Positions 1-13,205 of a stretch of DNA of 64,000 nt are shown here, in pieces. Location: positions 1 to 64,000 of the forward strand of contig JAMWFC010000118.1 of the NCBI GenBank assembly GCA_027475525.1, written 5' to 3'. Each line of letters starts with the position of its first letter. The first letter of the stretch is position 1. A program made the position numbers and the translations under genes. Origin of the DNA: Macrolepiota albuminosa (Eukaryota; Basidiomycota; Agaricomycetes; Agaricales; Agaricaceae). The notes beneath the pieces are model-generated. The model saw nothing but the letters and a program-made list of their open reading frames with translations, did no database searches and was not told where the DNA came from.

Positions 1-2126
1 AAGCCGGGTTCAGACCTGCATAGTCAATGTCCGCACAGGTAGACCATTTGGGGTCCGTGTAGGCAGCAGTTGGAGGAGTCGTCAGCGAGGTGTGGACAAA
101 GCCTGTAATATCGTCGTCAAGCAACTCAGACAGTTTTACCATCAAGAAACATATACCCTCGATATCACCAAGAGCCGAGTAGAGAAGTGGCCCAAAGGGA
201 GGCGCGATTAAACCCTGGACCGAAGTCTCTTCAATACCATCCGCCCATGAGTTGAGGGTGATGTTATGCATAGTATCCCACTATCAGCAGATGAGTTGTT
301 TATAAGATGACACCGGTATGATACGTCATACATTGAGCAAATCCCGTCCACCATAGATAGTCGAACCAGTGCCATAAAGCCAGTGGTTTGAGTCAAAAGG
401 ATCGATTACAAGAGCTAAGCATTGTGCCTGAGCAAGCTCCACATTCCGTTAACATTTCAAGACGAACCTTCCATCATCCATCCAATTTGCAGGTCTCCTA
501 GGGTCAAGTCCACAGAACTTGGTCCGAGCCATGGCGCAAGTGCATCATTGTAGGCGTAATACTTGGCAATAGTTGGATAACTTGGAGACCAAGCCCAAAG
601 GGGGGACCAAGTAGTGCCACTGTCTGTGGAGCGGAAAATCTGGCCATCTGGCCACCAAGAGTTGAGGGCAGCAACCATAATAGTGCCCGGCTTCTGAAGA
701 TCGACAGCGACACCTCCGAAGCCGAAATATAGGTCACTACCGGACACCGGAGTAATATCTTTCCCTATGTTTGAGCATGATCATCAGATGTACGAGTACA
801 AGCCTTGAGAATCTGAGGCGTACAGGTTCCATCCACAATTGAGTATCTCATAACCGAACCAGAAGTCCCATCATACTACGCATCAATCAGTGGATGAATT
901 TCAAATCACCGATGCACGCACAGGGCCAGCGCCATCTGAGTATGAAACATATAACGCCTGCTCATTGGGTGATATGGTACCCTTGTGTGGAAGGTAAGTC
1001 GTGTTTTGCCCGGCAACGGCGCTCCCTGATACAGACATTGTATATATCAATTTCTTTCTTTGCTGTCATTCTAAACTCACATGAAGTTCCGCCGTTGGTA
1101 GTGATGAACACATTGGTGGAACCTGCGTTAGCAACCCCAACGAAGATACGGGGTGTCGCTGACCCTGACGTACCAGACGACTTGTCGAAGGTGACCCAAG
1201 CAATGCCTATTAGTAGAGTTTGTGGGTATCGTAAGAATAATGGAAAATATAGCGCACCAACTATATCATTGTTATACCCGGTCGTGTCCGTGGGATCGGG
1301 AATATAGGTCCCTGGCGGATAATTAGAGAATGTTGCATCTACTTTTCGGACAAGTACCTAGGCTTGGAAAAGAAGTGACCTGGGTCCAGGTAACACCAAA
1401 GTCCATAGATTTCCAGAGACCGTTACCACTTCTGGCACCAAAGAAAAGAATAGAGTTGTTATTAGGGTCTACTGCAAGTCGCTAAAACTGGAATTTAACA
1501 TTGTGACGTATTTCAAGCGTTCAATCGTACCTCCCCCCTGAAACTGAATTAGAATTGGAACATAGAGTATGTGTTTGTCCTTACATTCCACGGCCTGGCA
1601 TATTGCCTCCAACTTTGAAGGGGAGCGGAGAAGAAGTGAAAGTTGCACCATAATCCGTTGAAACAAGTATTTGCCCATTGTTGGGATCCCATGAATTGGT
1701 GTACATTCCCGTAGCCTGTACAAAAGGGTTGATGCCTTAGCCCTGCAACTTTAACACATGCATACCAAATAGAGGCGGGAAGGCGTGATTGGATCAGTTG
1801 CAAGAGCATCTACACCCCAATAGTTCCATCGTGAATTATCGGCAAAGTCAAGCAAAGGAGTCCAGGAGTTGTCTGAGTTCAGTCTGTATGCTCCACCAAT
1901 GTCCGTGCGAGCATAAGCGACACCCTAAATAGACGACTTGAGCTTGCAACACCAAAGGTATCAGGAAAAGTACCTTTTCAGTTGGATTAAATACGATCCC
2001 GGGCACAAACCCGCCGCCGCCGCCTATCTTGACATTCTTCCATGTGTAAGCTTGGGAGTTGACTGCATAGGCAAAGGGGCAGATGACTGTCACGGCTAAA
2101 ACAGTCAATATTTCCGACCTGAGCAT
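1..2126 (-). CDS. GH74 xyloglucanase, 5' part (13 exons, partial)
   Basis: Secreted glycoside hydrolase family 74 enzyme, which cleaves xyloglucan in plant cell walls. The ATG at 2126 opens a hydrophobic signal peptide (MLRSEILTVLAVTVICPFAYA) followed by the family N-terminus YTWKNV..GGGGFVPGIVFNPTEKG. Spliced exons by my reading: 2126-1974, 1924-1766, 1715-1585, 1537-1531, 1481-1358, 1311-1258, 1206-1081, 1025-922, 875-824, 774-468, 414-332, 280-157, 102-1. They give about 508 uninterrupted residues. GH74 landmarks follow in order: ARTDIGGAYRL, MYTNSWDPNNG, GGNMPGRGMGERLAVDP, FGARSGNGLW, YIPDPTDTTGYNNDIVG, SYSDGAGPYDGTSGS, ALNSWWPDGQIFRS, GWMMEALVIDPFDSNHW and YGTGSTIYGG. Introns are 46-55 nt with GT..AG ends. 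Exon 4 is only 7 nt. No stop or frameshift was seen, so this is probably a functional host gene. The 3' half lies off the window. Confidence 0.93.
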
Positions 2127-3146
2127 ATTTGGATTGGGCGATTTGTTCAGATCCTACGTGTTCCAGGTATTATATATACTAGTGGGGTCCATAGTGTCAG
2201 GTCCGCTGTTTTGTGAAGATGAGCGACCGATAAATCAGCGGAGGCCCGAACTAACATCCGAGGAATTGGCGGAAGGACCAAGTCGCATTAACGTAGGCAG
2301 CGGTCCAGATACCTATCATTTGTGATAACTTTACCCGTCAAGTAACCTATGCTGGAGGTTGGAGGTGAGCAAACCAGGACACATAGACGCATAAAACCCC
2401 CTCAGACCTCGAGACCGAGAGCTCAAGATCATCAGGTGGATTTTGGTTGATTTCTCTCGTGCTGGCATTGGAATACTTTTTTCATCCACACAATCCCTGC
2501 AGGAAACTAAAGGCGTGTGTTCATTTGCCATTCAATACCAGAAAGACCTTCCACTCATGCCGATAGGGAGTTCACAAGCTCATGTAAGGCATATTTGCAC
2601 CTAAGAAGGGAAGCACAGACTACAGACATCGATGTTGAATTATCCCCAAAGCTTAACGGTGTGGTTCTGCTAGAAAATTCAAGCGCCAATCCGAAAAGGA
2701 GAGTTGACTTACCTCATCCATGAGGACACATACATTCACGTGCATGACCACGCGGGCCCGGGATCAAATATCCTTTCCAATTCGCACCTAGTGGCTTTGA
2801 TAACTTGTTCATCCTATCCTACAGATACCTACTCTCATGGTCCTAGAAAACTACGTCCCAGATGGAACTGGTCTCTGTAACCCCTCTCCCCTTGCTGAAC
2901 TCTCACATCTACATGCTCTGAAGGTCCCCGGGCGTCAATTCAATGATAGACGTACTTCTCGTGCATTGATGGCTGACAGGTTGAAAACTGCGAGTTCACC
3001 TTGTTGCTGTGACTCTATCAACTCTCGTTTATGACGCTTTATAGATTACACCTGATCTCAATGTATCAAATCCCTGTACACCGTCGGACAGCACTCTAGT
3101 AATTGTAACTCCACGCATCCCATCAAATGCCTTTCAGCTACCGCCT
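2127..3146. other. Intergenic region between GH74 and the 3147 gene
   Basis: This is the divergent spacer between the GH74 start (2126, minus) and the next gene (plus). It should hold both promoters. Short open frames here have no recognisable content, and I see no repeat or RNA gene. Confidence 0.5.
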
Positions 3147-3983
3147 TTGCCCCATATTCCATCTCTACAACTCCATCCAATTCTCTCAGAAACCGTAACT
3201 ACTTCTCCTGTTCAATGGACAACCTCACGCCTCCTGTCGTTTCAAAACATCACATCTAAGATGGAAAACAAATGTCAAGATCAAGGAACTGTACCTGTTA
3301 TCCACTCAAATGATCCGTATATTCCCTGGACTCCTGAAACGAGGCGTCAAGTTCTTCATTCTTTCGTCGGTCATTCCCCTGATCTGAACGCTAATACATA
3401 CGGATACCCTCGTACTGCTCTTCAGTTGGCGCCAACTTCATCGAGAATTGGAAATCAGCCAAGCGGGGCACTATTCAAGCGCATGAAATTGTCGGCAAAT
3501 TTGAAAAATTTGACAAGTTTGGTTAGTAAGAACCTTAAACAAGTGGCGAAGCGGATGTCAAAGTACAAGGATGCTACTCCAACGCTGGACTCTTCAGAAC
3601 TCAGCTTTTCCTCCTATTGCCTGTCATCCAACTCTTTCGAACCGAAGGATGCAATTACACTGTCTGCATGGCTCTCTGATCGACAGCACAAACAATTTGA
3701 GTATGAGAAGACTTCACCAACTGGAATGACGCTTGAAGAGTACGAAGAATGGGGTAGCTGGACTCACTTGTCACAATCTGCGTCGATGAAAGTCGATGAT
3801 ATCGAAGCACTTGATGGTTTGCCTTCACCTCGCAAGAGTCGGTCAGAATTATTTCTCAAGTCCCAGCCACAATCGGTCATGCATTCTCCCCGAGTCGCTT
3901 CTTCAGATCTGAACAGAAGTAGTTTGAGAGGCACGTTGTCGGCACATGACAGAGCGATGCCTGGTGGTTGGACTTTTGGCTGA
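3147..3983 (+). CDS. Hypothetical basidiomycete protein, 278 aa
   Basis: I do not recognise a function. It is a single-exon frame with no transmembrane segment or signal peptide. It is rich in Ser/Thr/Pro, has a Lys-rich stretch (KLSANLKNLTSLVSKNLKQ) in the middle, and has a more conserved-looking patch LSAWLSDRQHKQFEYE followed by TGMTLEEYEEWGSW. That W-[LI]-x-[DE]-R-x(n)-G-M-[ST]-L-E-E-Y-E pattern resembles many short uncharacterised agaricomycete proteins, from memory only. An in-frame ATG at 3261 (MENKCQ) is an alternative start. The gene is divergent from GH74. A real gene is likely because codon use is coherent and no stop occurs over 837 nt. Confidence 0.65.
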   Translation: MPHIPSLQLHPILSETVTTSPVQWTTSRLLSFQNITSKMENKCQDQGTVPVIHSNDPYIPWTPETRRQVLHSFVGHSPDLNANTYGYPRTALQLAPTSSRIGNQPSGALFKRMKLSANLKNLTSLVSKNLKQVAKRMSKYKDATPTLDSSELSFSSYCLSSNSFEPKDAITLSAWLSDRQHKQFEYEKTSPTGMTLEEYEEWGSWTHLSQSASMKVDDIEALDGLPSPRKSRSELFLKSQPQSVMHSPRVASSDLNRSSLRGTLSAHDRAMPGGWTFG

Positions 3984-4654
3984 CATGAATGAGTATTGCT
4001 CTTGAGTACTATATGCATGTATTCATATAAATATGATGATTATCGTTTGTATGGTGAATAACTCAGCCTATGAATGGGGAGCTTGTTGTATCTCAGTCTT
4101 CATGGGAAGTGCAAGAACAACAACCACCACCACCCCACCCCACCCCAGTCACAAAAACCATTAGAAAACAGTCCCCCATTTCTCATTTCTTCAAAAGATC
4201 CAATCATATTTTTGTAGCACACTAAACAAAACCCCTCTCCGCTGTTTACGTATATTCTTCTCTCATTTTTGTTCGATTCCTGTTCAATTTTCTTCCACAC
4301 ACTCTATCCTAATTTTGATCACTTCTTTCGTACCCAACACGAACTCCAGATCACATATTTCCTTCCTCAGAATCTCGAAAGCTTCTAAAACCTTAAAAAA
4401 CTTAATCAAACTTTGATGTCTTCCTTGTCAGAGTTTTGTGGCAGTGTTAAAAATCAATTTGGATTGGCTTGGATTGGTTGTGATTGGGAAACTTGTTCGC
4501 AATCAGGTGACAATCAATTAATAACCCTCACAGAATCTGCCATCCCACGCCGCAATCTCGTTCAACAACTGGTGAATATCATCGCTCTTGACCTCTTTTC
4601 TTGCTTATCCTTGTACCACTGTATTCTATGGCTACAAACAATACTTATTTATGA
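3984..4654. other. AT-rich spacer with a C-rich tract
   Basis: No gene is visible. A short ACC/CCCCA-repeat tract lies near 4118-4146. The AT-rich composition continues into the Plavaka remnant, so the left end of that element probably lies here. I could not identify a terminal inverted repeat by eye. Confidence 0.4.
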
Positions 4655-7600
4655 ACCTGTCCTTTTTGTAAGAAGAATTTCAGGCCTCAAGGTTTTTCCA
4701 GTCACCGCAAGAAGTGCGAACAATTGCATGCACCCGAAACTATTGCAACGAACAAACAGTATGGACATGACCTGCATAACTTTCTTCAATCTAAAAATGA
4801 GGCCCTTGAATCACGTTAGTATTTATCTTCTTATATGTAAGCTTGTTCAATGACATTCGTCTTCAAGATTTCTATGGTGCACCAATGATCGGGCAAGTTG
4901 GCGGTCAAGGTCTTTTTAATTATCATAACTTTATCAATTCAAGATGCTAAATGAGAAACAGGAAGTTTTGTTGGCCTTAGAGCAGAACATATAGAAGATG
5001 ATGAATACATGGCACCTCGACTTGGTTTCAAAGGAAAAGGAAAAGCAAAAGGTGTGGATACGTTTACTCTTTTATTATGCCAATTTCATCATCAGTCATT
5101 GCAGAGAATGAGACAGCTCAAGCTAAATATGATGCTGCAGCATTTGATGCACTATTTTTGAAGATTCCAGAAAAACTAGCTGGTCCATCCAAACATCCTC
5201 TCGGTTTGTTTTTAATTGCTACAATATATTTATTAGGTCGCTTATGTCAAGCAGGTCCAACTCAATCAACAGTCACCTTTACTGCTGCAATTAATCAAAA
5301 TCATTGTAAGATTACGGGCCATCATTGTAACTGCTTATTGATGTTTTTTAAGATATAGACAATCTCTCATCTCAATCGACAATGTCATCTTCAATATCTT
5401 TATCATTGCAATCTGGCTTTACTGAAGACACCATCCGTATCACATATCACTCCAAATATAATAAACCGTCCACAATCAAGTCTTTCGAGGAATATGGACA
5501 TGACAACAATATACAGCCTCCACCATATCATCCTAAACCATGGCTTCTTTTTCATTCTGAGAGTGAATTTGACTTTGCAGAGATTGTCCACAACACCGGC
5601 ATGTCAAATGGACAAGTTGATGCTTTAATCAAAGTAGTTCATAGAATGTTACAGAATCACAATGAATATTTCCTTATCAAGAATCATTCCGATTTAAAGC
5701 ACCTATGGGCTAATGCATCTTAAATGTATGCTCCAGTACATGACAGTTTATTTATTCAAAACTATTTCTTATTCTTCCTAGTTTGAACGTGTAGAAATTA
5801 AAGTTGACTATGGCGAAGTCTCAAAAACCTTCGAGTTCTGGTTCTGTTCATTGAAGGAATTTGCATGAACAGTCTTAAAAGATGAATATTTAGGACAACT
5901 TGCTCAATTTGAAAGCATGATGCTTGAAATATTTAGGAATGGAGAATGGATCCGATTTATTGATAATCCTTGAACGGCCAATCAGATGTGGACTGTTCAG
6001 GTATATTTTTGTCCTTTTTTTTTTCAAACTCTCAGCGCTAAACACTTTGATCAGTCTCAGCTTCCCCAAAATGGGTGACCACTTTTAATTACAATTTATG
6101 CTGACAAAACCACTATATCTACATTCAATGGAAGATCGTGCCACCCACTCATGGCAAGAATTGATAATCTCCCATCTAACATCAAGAATGGCAAAGGGCT
6201 AGGTGCCACCCAAGTTGTTGGTTGGCTTCCAGTTGTACAAATTTTTTCTTTTTTCCTTTACATCATCTGATTGATCAATTTTACAGTTCAAAGATAATTC
6301 TGCTGAACATTGAATACCCAGATATATCAATTTCAAGAAGAAAGTTTACCATGCCTGTATCAAGCATATTCTAGCTACCATTGAAGAGGAGTCCTGTGTT
6401 GGCAATATATTCAACTGCGGAGGAACAAATCAATTACTCTACTCATTTATATTTCTACTTGCTGCAGACTATGAAGAGCTGTACGTTTTAGCTTTTTAGC
6501 ACTACTACTTCTCGATAAGAACCTAGATCTGTCATGACTCTTACACAAGGTGTGAAGAGTCTGTATTCTTGTCCTGTTTGTGAAGTTCCAAAAAATCAGT
6601 TATATGATCTTTCAAAGAAATGGCCAAGACGGACAGCGGATGTTGTGAAGGCACTGTTTGAAAAGCGCAATGAAATCAAAACTAAAACACAACTCAATAA
6701 CTTGTTCAAGTTAAAAGGTCTTAGATGTGTTGAGGTAAGCACATGTTTGTGCTCTTTTTATAGGTTTACCTCACTCTATTATTTTTAGAATGCTTTCTGG
6801 AATATTCGCTTTTCAGATCCTCATGCAGCTGCAGCATTTGATGAGCTGCACAATAATGATCATGGCCTTGGTGGAAAACATTTGTTCAAGGAAGTAAAGT
6901 GGCTGATTGATGCAATGCCAGCTTCTCAGACTCGTACAGCAAGTAAAATCATTGGTGAACAGTAAGTTATTTTTTTTTACAATGTGCCTATCTCTCTACT
7001 CTAAAATCTATTCCTTTAGATTGAAAGCACTTCCTCCATGGTCTGGGCTGCACACATTTGATGATACATTTTTCTGAACCAATTTTACTGATAGAAATTA
7101 TTTTTGTGATATTATGAAGGTTGGTATCTGTATTTAGTATTTTGCACTTATTAACTTGCATCTACAGCTATTTATTTTTGCAAGTCATAACATTTTAGCT
7201 ATTGATGAAGATTTCATCAGTTATAAGCTACTTTGCGTCTTTAGGAAATATGTCAATATGGTTATGTGGGAAAACCTTGAGGTTCATACTTCTAAAACTA
7301 TTGAAGCTGGTCGTAAATCTGTTGAAGATTTTGGTGAGGCTCTTGTGGTAAGTTTTTTCTGTCAACAATATTTTCATGCTTACATAGTCACAGGCATATG
7401 AGAATGCCCTTACAGAGACTATCCATAGCTATGAAGTTGAAGAAGATACAAGTAATCTTGGTGATGACTCAGACACCAATTCTGATCATGATAACCAGCC
7501 TATGCCAAAACACATACAAAAATACAATTTTTCAAAATTGCACAATCAAACTCATGCATTTGATGATATTGAGGACAAGGGAGTTCTTGGTAGATACACT

Positions 7601-8588
7601 ACCAGACTGTTTGAAGGCCGGCACAAAACTCTAAAGCTTTGATATAGGACAAAGACAAATTTCAAGAATATTGCATCTCAAGTGAGTATATTTTCTTGAT
7701 TTAAATTATATTATACTAAATACAATGAGATTCTCACTGCTGAACTTACGATGGTTGTTGCAAACATTTTTTGAAAACAAATCAACTTTTCCCAAGGAAG
7801 CTGAAAACAAACCTAGTAGCAAAGACTGTGGCCTCAATGCTGATGCTCTAGCCAATAAATCTAATACCCACCAATTTGGAAACATCTACTTGGGTTCACC
7901 GAACAAAGCCACATCATTCGATTTGATTGAACAAGAGCATTATAATGATCCAGCATTCCACAACTTCTGCAATTATAGCCTTCATATTGTCACAGAACTT
8001 TTGCAGAGAGATGACAGCCCTGTTAAGCTCAAAGAACCTCAAACATTTGTGTCACAATTGCGAAGCCTCAGTTATGTAAAAATAGCAAGCTTGTCTTTAG
8101 AAGAAATCACATTAACAATCTCACACAATCCTTAGATAACTCAATACAAGCTAATTGAACCAACATATGAATCACTTGTTGACTGGCATGCACATACTGA
8201 CATTCTCCATGCCAATCCAGATTGGCATGAAGCACCGAGATTTGACACAGTTATCTTCAACAATGAGTCTCGCTATGAATTTGCACGCCTTCTCTTTGTT
8301 TTCATTCTACAATTGACATCAGAATTTCATAATAGTGACAAGACCGTTCTCATACTACTAGCTCTTGTCTCACCTTTTGCCAAAGTAAAAAAGATGACAA
8401 AGAAAGATAAAGATTTCCGGCTTCTTCATATTCGAGAGATGCATGATAAAACTCGAGTTATTCCAATGCATTCAATTATCCGTGGATCATATATTGTATC
8501 AGAAGAAGCAGGATCAAAGGACTCACTAATTGTTGATATTGTAGATTCAGACATGTTTCTTAGAATTCATGCCATGTATCCACTTTGA
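4655..8588 (+). pseudogene. Decayed Plavaka-type transposase (CMC-like DNA transposon)
   Basis: Exon remnants in transposase order span about 4 kb. They begin with an N-terminal C-x2-C-x11-H-x3-C finger (4658-4716, CPFCKKNFRPQGFSSHRKKC). Next come PWLLFHSESEFDFAEIV..TGMSNGQVDALIK (~5540-5640) and RFIDNP-TANQMWTVQ (~5950-6000). The core follows with IYADKTTISTFNGR and GATQVVGWLPVVQ (~6090-6240), then SLYSCPVCEVPKNQLYDLS (~6560-6620), then FSDPHAAAAFDELHNNDHGLGG (~6810-6880). The tail domain is DKDFRLLHIREM..IPMHSIIRGSYIV..IVDIVDSDMFLRIHAMYPL (~8410-8586). These match the Plavaka family. Tryptophan codons have become TGA near 5865 and 5974, and there are other stops, so it is inactive. Composition is clearly more AT-rich than the retroelements. 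Confidence 0.85.
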
Positions 8589-9144
8589 GGCTTGTGCTAT
8601 CCACAGAAGACATAGCCAAATCTTTTGAACATGGTGATCTGAATAGACTTTTGTAAATATAAAAGTGTTTTCAGTCCATGCAAATAAAATTACCATGTAC
8701 TGCTGCTGCTTCTTTTGACAGCCTCAGATTTCAAGAGTTTCTTAATCAGAGTGGGAGTTGAGAATGGTGTGGAAGTTGCAAAATCTGATAATCAAGTCAG
8801 ATGACACTCTAAAGCATTGACAATTTGCTTACAATCAGAGTTATCTTTCAGCAACAGAGATAATTACATGTTGCTGAGAATCTTGAGTGGAAGCTTTAGA
8901 AGAAGCCACAGACAATGGGAATATATTCAAAGGAAAGTGAGAAGAGAGTGAAGAACAAAAAAAGCACAGGGCATACGTGAAGAGCCTGTCAGGATTGGTA
9001 ACGCTCAAGAAAACTAAAGTAACATATGTTAATGAATAAACTGCAATTTATATATGGGTCAAGGTGCTGACTTTGATGTCCGGTTGGAACATTCCTGATG
9101 AAATTGAGATATGAGAGGGACATGACACTGTTTGTGGCTGATCT
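8589..9144. other. AT-rich non-coding stretch
   Basis: No gene or repeat is recognised. It lies between the transposase tail and the minus-strand fragment cluster. It may be the right end of the Plavaka element. Confidence 0.35.
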
Positions 9145-10410
<1,266 letters not shown>

Positions 10411-10479
10411 CTAAGAGATGGTGAGTGAGGGTCAGACAACAGAGAAGAGAAGAGTACATACACCAATGACACAACGGTC

Positions 10480-10926
10480 TTGGATGTACTACTAGACCCA
10501 GCACCTCCAGCTGTGACAAGGATGCGGCTCATGAGCCCCTCGATGCCTCGAAACCACATATCATGGACTTTGAGTGTCTCTAAATACACACGGAGTGAAT
10601 CGGAGACATCTTCAAGCGCCTTGTGACCACAATATGCAAGCATCTTGGCACCCACAATGTCAGAGGAGTCGTTTGCAAGATGGAAACCCATGTCTCCCAT
10701 GAGCGAGACCCATGGAGACATCAAGAAGATGCCACCGATGCAAGAGGTTGGTGGATATAGGGGCACACTTTCTATGGGATGTAACATGTGGAAAAGTAAT
10801 GCAAGAGCAAGGTTGCACCCCTGCGGAGTCGCCAACAATGTACATGTCTTGTGGGCTGCACCCACTCACGATGACATGCTGTAGGCCCTCGACAGCTTGT
10901 ATGAGCTGGGTTGGAAATTTCACCAT
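10480..10926 (-). pseudogene. Alpha/beta-hydrolase fold fragment (GDSAG nucleophile elbow)
   Basis: On the minus strand FPTQLIQAVEGLQHVIVSG with CSPQDMYIVGDSAG (10926 to ~10820) is followed in another frame by NLALALLFHMLHPIESVP, IGGIFLMSPWVSL and RILVTAGGAG. This is the order of fungal lipase/esterase alpha/beta-hydrolase-3 proteins. The GDSAG serine elbow is retained. A one-base insertion just after it (~10816-10820) breaks the frame. It has no N-terminus and no catalytic Asp/His region. It runs straight into DAHP-synthase sequence across an intron-like gap (~10459-10411), as a chimera. Confidence 0.82.
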
Positions 10927-11140
10927 AGGTAGTATAGCTGGTGATGCATTAATATATCAGTGGTTTTTTTTGACCATATTTGGCAGTAGCTCATTATAGC
11001 AAACCCAACATTTTTGCCTTCTTCTCCGAGTTTTAGCCATATGTAATTCCAAAAAAATGCACTGAAATCCTGTAACGAGATAACATAACCTCTACCTGTG
11101 ATGATTTTTCCGTAAGTGTTCCCATATCTATAGAATAGGA
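10927..11140. other. Spacer between gene fragments and the LTR nest
   Basis: Short AT-rich spacer with no gene. The last 4 bases before the B'' LTR are AGGA. Its right-hand partner lies outside the window, so a target duplication cannot be confirmed. Confidence 0.4.
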
Positions 11141-11665
11141 TGATAGGCTTCTACTTGGGCTGAGCGCATCAAGGGACATTATAGGCCAACTGACATTTGA
11201 CACACTGGAGACTCTAGTGACCAGCTTGAGTACAGAGCAGCCCTAGCTCTGTCGCTCTATTACAGAACTTATCCATTTACCCTAGTCACTAGCTACCAGG
11301 CCTTCAGCACACTCCATTCACTTATCCCAAGGACGAAGAAGGCTCAGAACAAATAGCGCTAACACGACAGCGGGAGAGGACTCTAACTAAACCCTGATCA
11401 CTTCCAGAAGGAGTCAGCAGTAGTCGCTGCCATTTGTTGATGCACTTCAATCAGAAGTCTAAAGGGATCAATAACGACGACATAGGATATATTTATACCC
11501 AACAGCTAGACTTGTCAGGAACTAGTACAATGAGTAGCGCTGACATTAGTGCTCATGGCATCTGTCAAGGATTTTTCAACCATACCCCGGAACTGCCTGA
11601 CCAATTGGAGTTATAATAAAAGTGAGCGGACCCATATAAATTCTAAGTCAATATAGAGTCGCCGT
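11141..11665 (+). mobile_element. Family B LTR, old copy B'', left part
   Basis: It begins TGATAGGCTTCTACTTGG, the start of family B LTRs (compare 24502 and, reversed, 30855 and 43529). It follows that LTR until AGTCGCCGT, where solo LTR A0 interrupts it. The remainder resumes at 24107 (TTGGTCGCCGTGGG after the duplicated 4 bases) and runs to 24501, where B' interrupts it. The last ~150 bp are off the window. It is heavily diverged from young B LTRs. Whether B'' was a full element or a solo LTR cannot be seen. Confidence 0.85.
11662..11665 (+). repeat. Target duplication of A0 (CCGT; partner CTGT 24107-24110)
   Basis: CCGT precedes the A0 LTR and CTGT follows it at 24107-24110. They differ by one CpG transition. 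Removing A0 plus one copy rebuilds the family B LTR reading GTCGCCGTTGGTCGCCGTGG. Confidence 0.75.
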
Positions 11666-12237
11666 TGATAGGACCCTATACAGGATTAGCACATCAACGG
11701 CAGGCTACGGCAATGCGGCACTGGCTCGGAATACCTTAGCGCATGCTAATTAACCAATTTTGGCGATATTTGATGGCCATGCATGGCAAGAAGCAGATCT
11801 GATCAATGATAGCACCGACGGCAGACAGAATGACAACTGACAGATGGCATCAGCCACTGACGACAGCGCTTAGCGAGAAGATTGATGATTTATCAAAAAC
11901 TGACGGACAGCTTGGCGTTTGACCTTGGCATCTGACATTGCTTAGCGCCTCGATTTGGCGCCTGACATCGCTAAGCCTTTTGGACAGACAGAAGGGTGAT
12001 GGATTGATAGTTTAGCATCGCGATCTGCCACCTGGCGTTGCTAAGGGTCTTGAATGGACGGTAGGAATCTGAAACCGTTGGAGCTACCCCTATAAAATTT
12101 TCTAGTTTACCGCACTTTGGCAATGATTAGTCACTGGCAACAGTGAACTTCTTGTAGTATAAAAAGTACTTACCAACTTGTACATACCCAGCCAAGAACA
12201 GAGTTTCCTGCTCCCTTTACTCCAGTCTCCCTTACGG
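11666..12237 (+). mobile_element. Family A solo LTR A0, left part
   Basis: TGATAGGACCC start of family A. About 570 bp of LTR run to CTTACGG, where element A1 interrupts. The rest is 23748-24106, ending CATCATCA. Left and right parts together are about 931 bp, the length of one A LTR (about 937), and there is no internal sequence. A0 is therefore a solo LTR left by LTR-LTR recombination. It is more diverged than the A1 LTRs. Confidence 0.88.
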
Positions 12238-13174
12238 TGATAGGACCCCATACAGGATCAGCGCATCAACGGCAGGCTGCAGCAACGCAGCACGGGTCCA
12301 GGATACCTTAGCGCGCGCTAACTAACCATTTTTGGCAATATTTGACGGCCGTGCACGGCAAGAAGCAGATCCAATCAATAATAGTGCTGACGGCAGACAG
12401 AATGACAACTGACAGATGGCATCAGTCACTGACGACAGCGCTTAGCGAGAAGCCTGATGATCTATCAAAAACTGATGGACAGCTTGGCGTTTGACCTTGG
12501 CGTCTGACACCGCTTAGCGTCTCGATTTGGCGCCTGACATTGCTTAGGTGCTCTGACGGACAGAAGGGTGATGGAGTGATGGTTTAGCTTCACGATCTGT
12601 CGCCTGGCATCGCTAAGGCTCTTGAATGGACGGTAGGGATCTGAAACCGTTGGAGCTACCCCTATGAAATTTTCTAGTTTACCGCACTCTGGCGTCATTA
12701 GCCACTGGCAACGGCAAACTCATTGTAGTATAAAAGTACTTACCGACTTGTACATACAGCATCAAACAATAGACCAGAGTTTACTACTCCCCTTTCTTCA
12801 GTCTCCCTTACGCTCGAGATTTCATTTACGGTTGGCAACGTCGAGCTCGTCGGCAGCTGCAGACTTCATCGCTAGCCTTTGACTTATTCGCACCTTGCAT
12901 CTATGGCAGGCATTTACAACGCTTAGACTTTGCTAAGCTTACCGCGCTCTTGCCACTTACGTTGCCGTGTTCACTTACCGCTCCCTTCATAGGCACTTTA
13001 CCTTAGCGCGTTACGCTTGCCGTTCCCCTTACCGACTTTTCTTCATTTTCATAGGCGCGTTCTCTGGGACCTGCCCGGGACTCCTCACATCACTTATAGC
13101 GTGCCCAACACAAGCAATTGGTACGGTAACACTATAGTAATATTTGTTACTAACTAAACTCTGGGCGTCATCAA
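12238..13174 (+). repeat. A1 5' LTR (937 bp)
   Basis: Starts TGATAGGACCCC and ends GGGCGTCATCA. A TATA box (TATAAAAG, 12729-12736) marks the U3/R promoter. The 3' LTR (22654-23743) matches it when its two 77-bp duplications are removed (936 bp). Confidence 0.92.
12480..12630 (+). repeat. Degenerate repeats in U3 of family A LTR
   Basis: Several imperfect units around the pattern TGGCGYYTGACRYYGCTTAG lie close together: TTGGCGTTTGACC, TTGGCGTCTGACACCGCTTAG, TTGGCGCCTGACATTGCTTAG and CGCCTGGCATCGCTAAG. The same block is in every family A LTR (for example ~22976-23111, ~44400-44535 and ~56578-56713). The position about 100-250 bp upstream of the TATA box suggests enhancer or factor-binding sites. 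Confidence 0.55.
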
Positions 13175-13177
13175 ATT

Positions 13178-13195
13178 GGAGCCCACCACGAGGGA
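13178..13195 (+). promoter_or_regulatory. A1 primer binding site
   Basis: TGGAGCCCACCACGAGGG three bases after the LTR. The same site follows the LTRs of A2, A3, B and B'. Its complement ends in CCA with U before it (the discriminator position). U73 is characteristic of tRNA-Cys, so tRNA-Cys is my inferred primer. Confidence 0.8.
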
Positions 13196-13205
13196 TCTCT
13201 AGGGC

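Noticed and set aside
894..1307. 137-codon plus-strand open frame
   Set aside because: It lies antisense to GH74 exons and introns, and has no coherent protein features. It is a shadow of the GH74 gene.
4118..8650. Terminal inverted repeats of the Plavaka element
   Set aside because: I looked for matching ends by eye near 4.1-4.6 kb and 8.6-9.1 kb and found none convincing. A dot-plot is needed.
11434..11616. 60-codon plus-strand frame
   Set aside because: It lies inside the old B'' LTR and is not conserved as protein in other copies.
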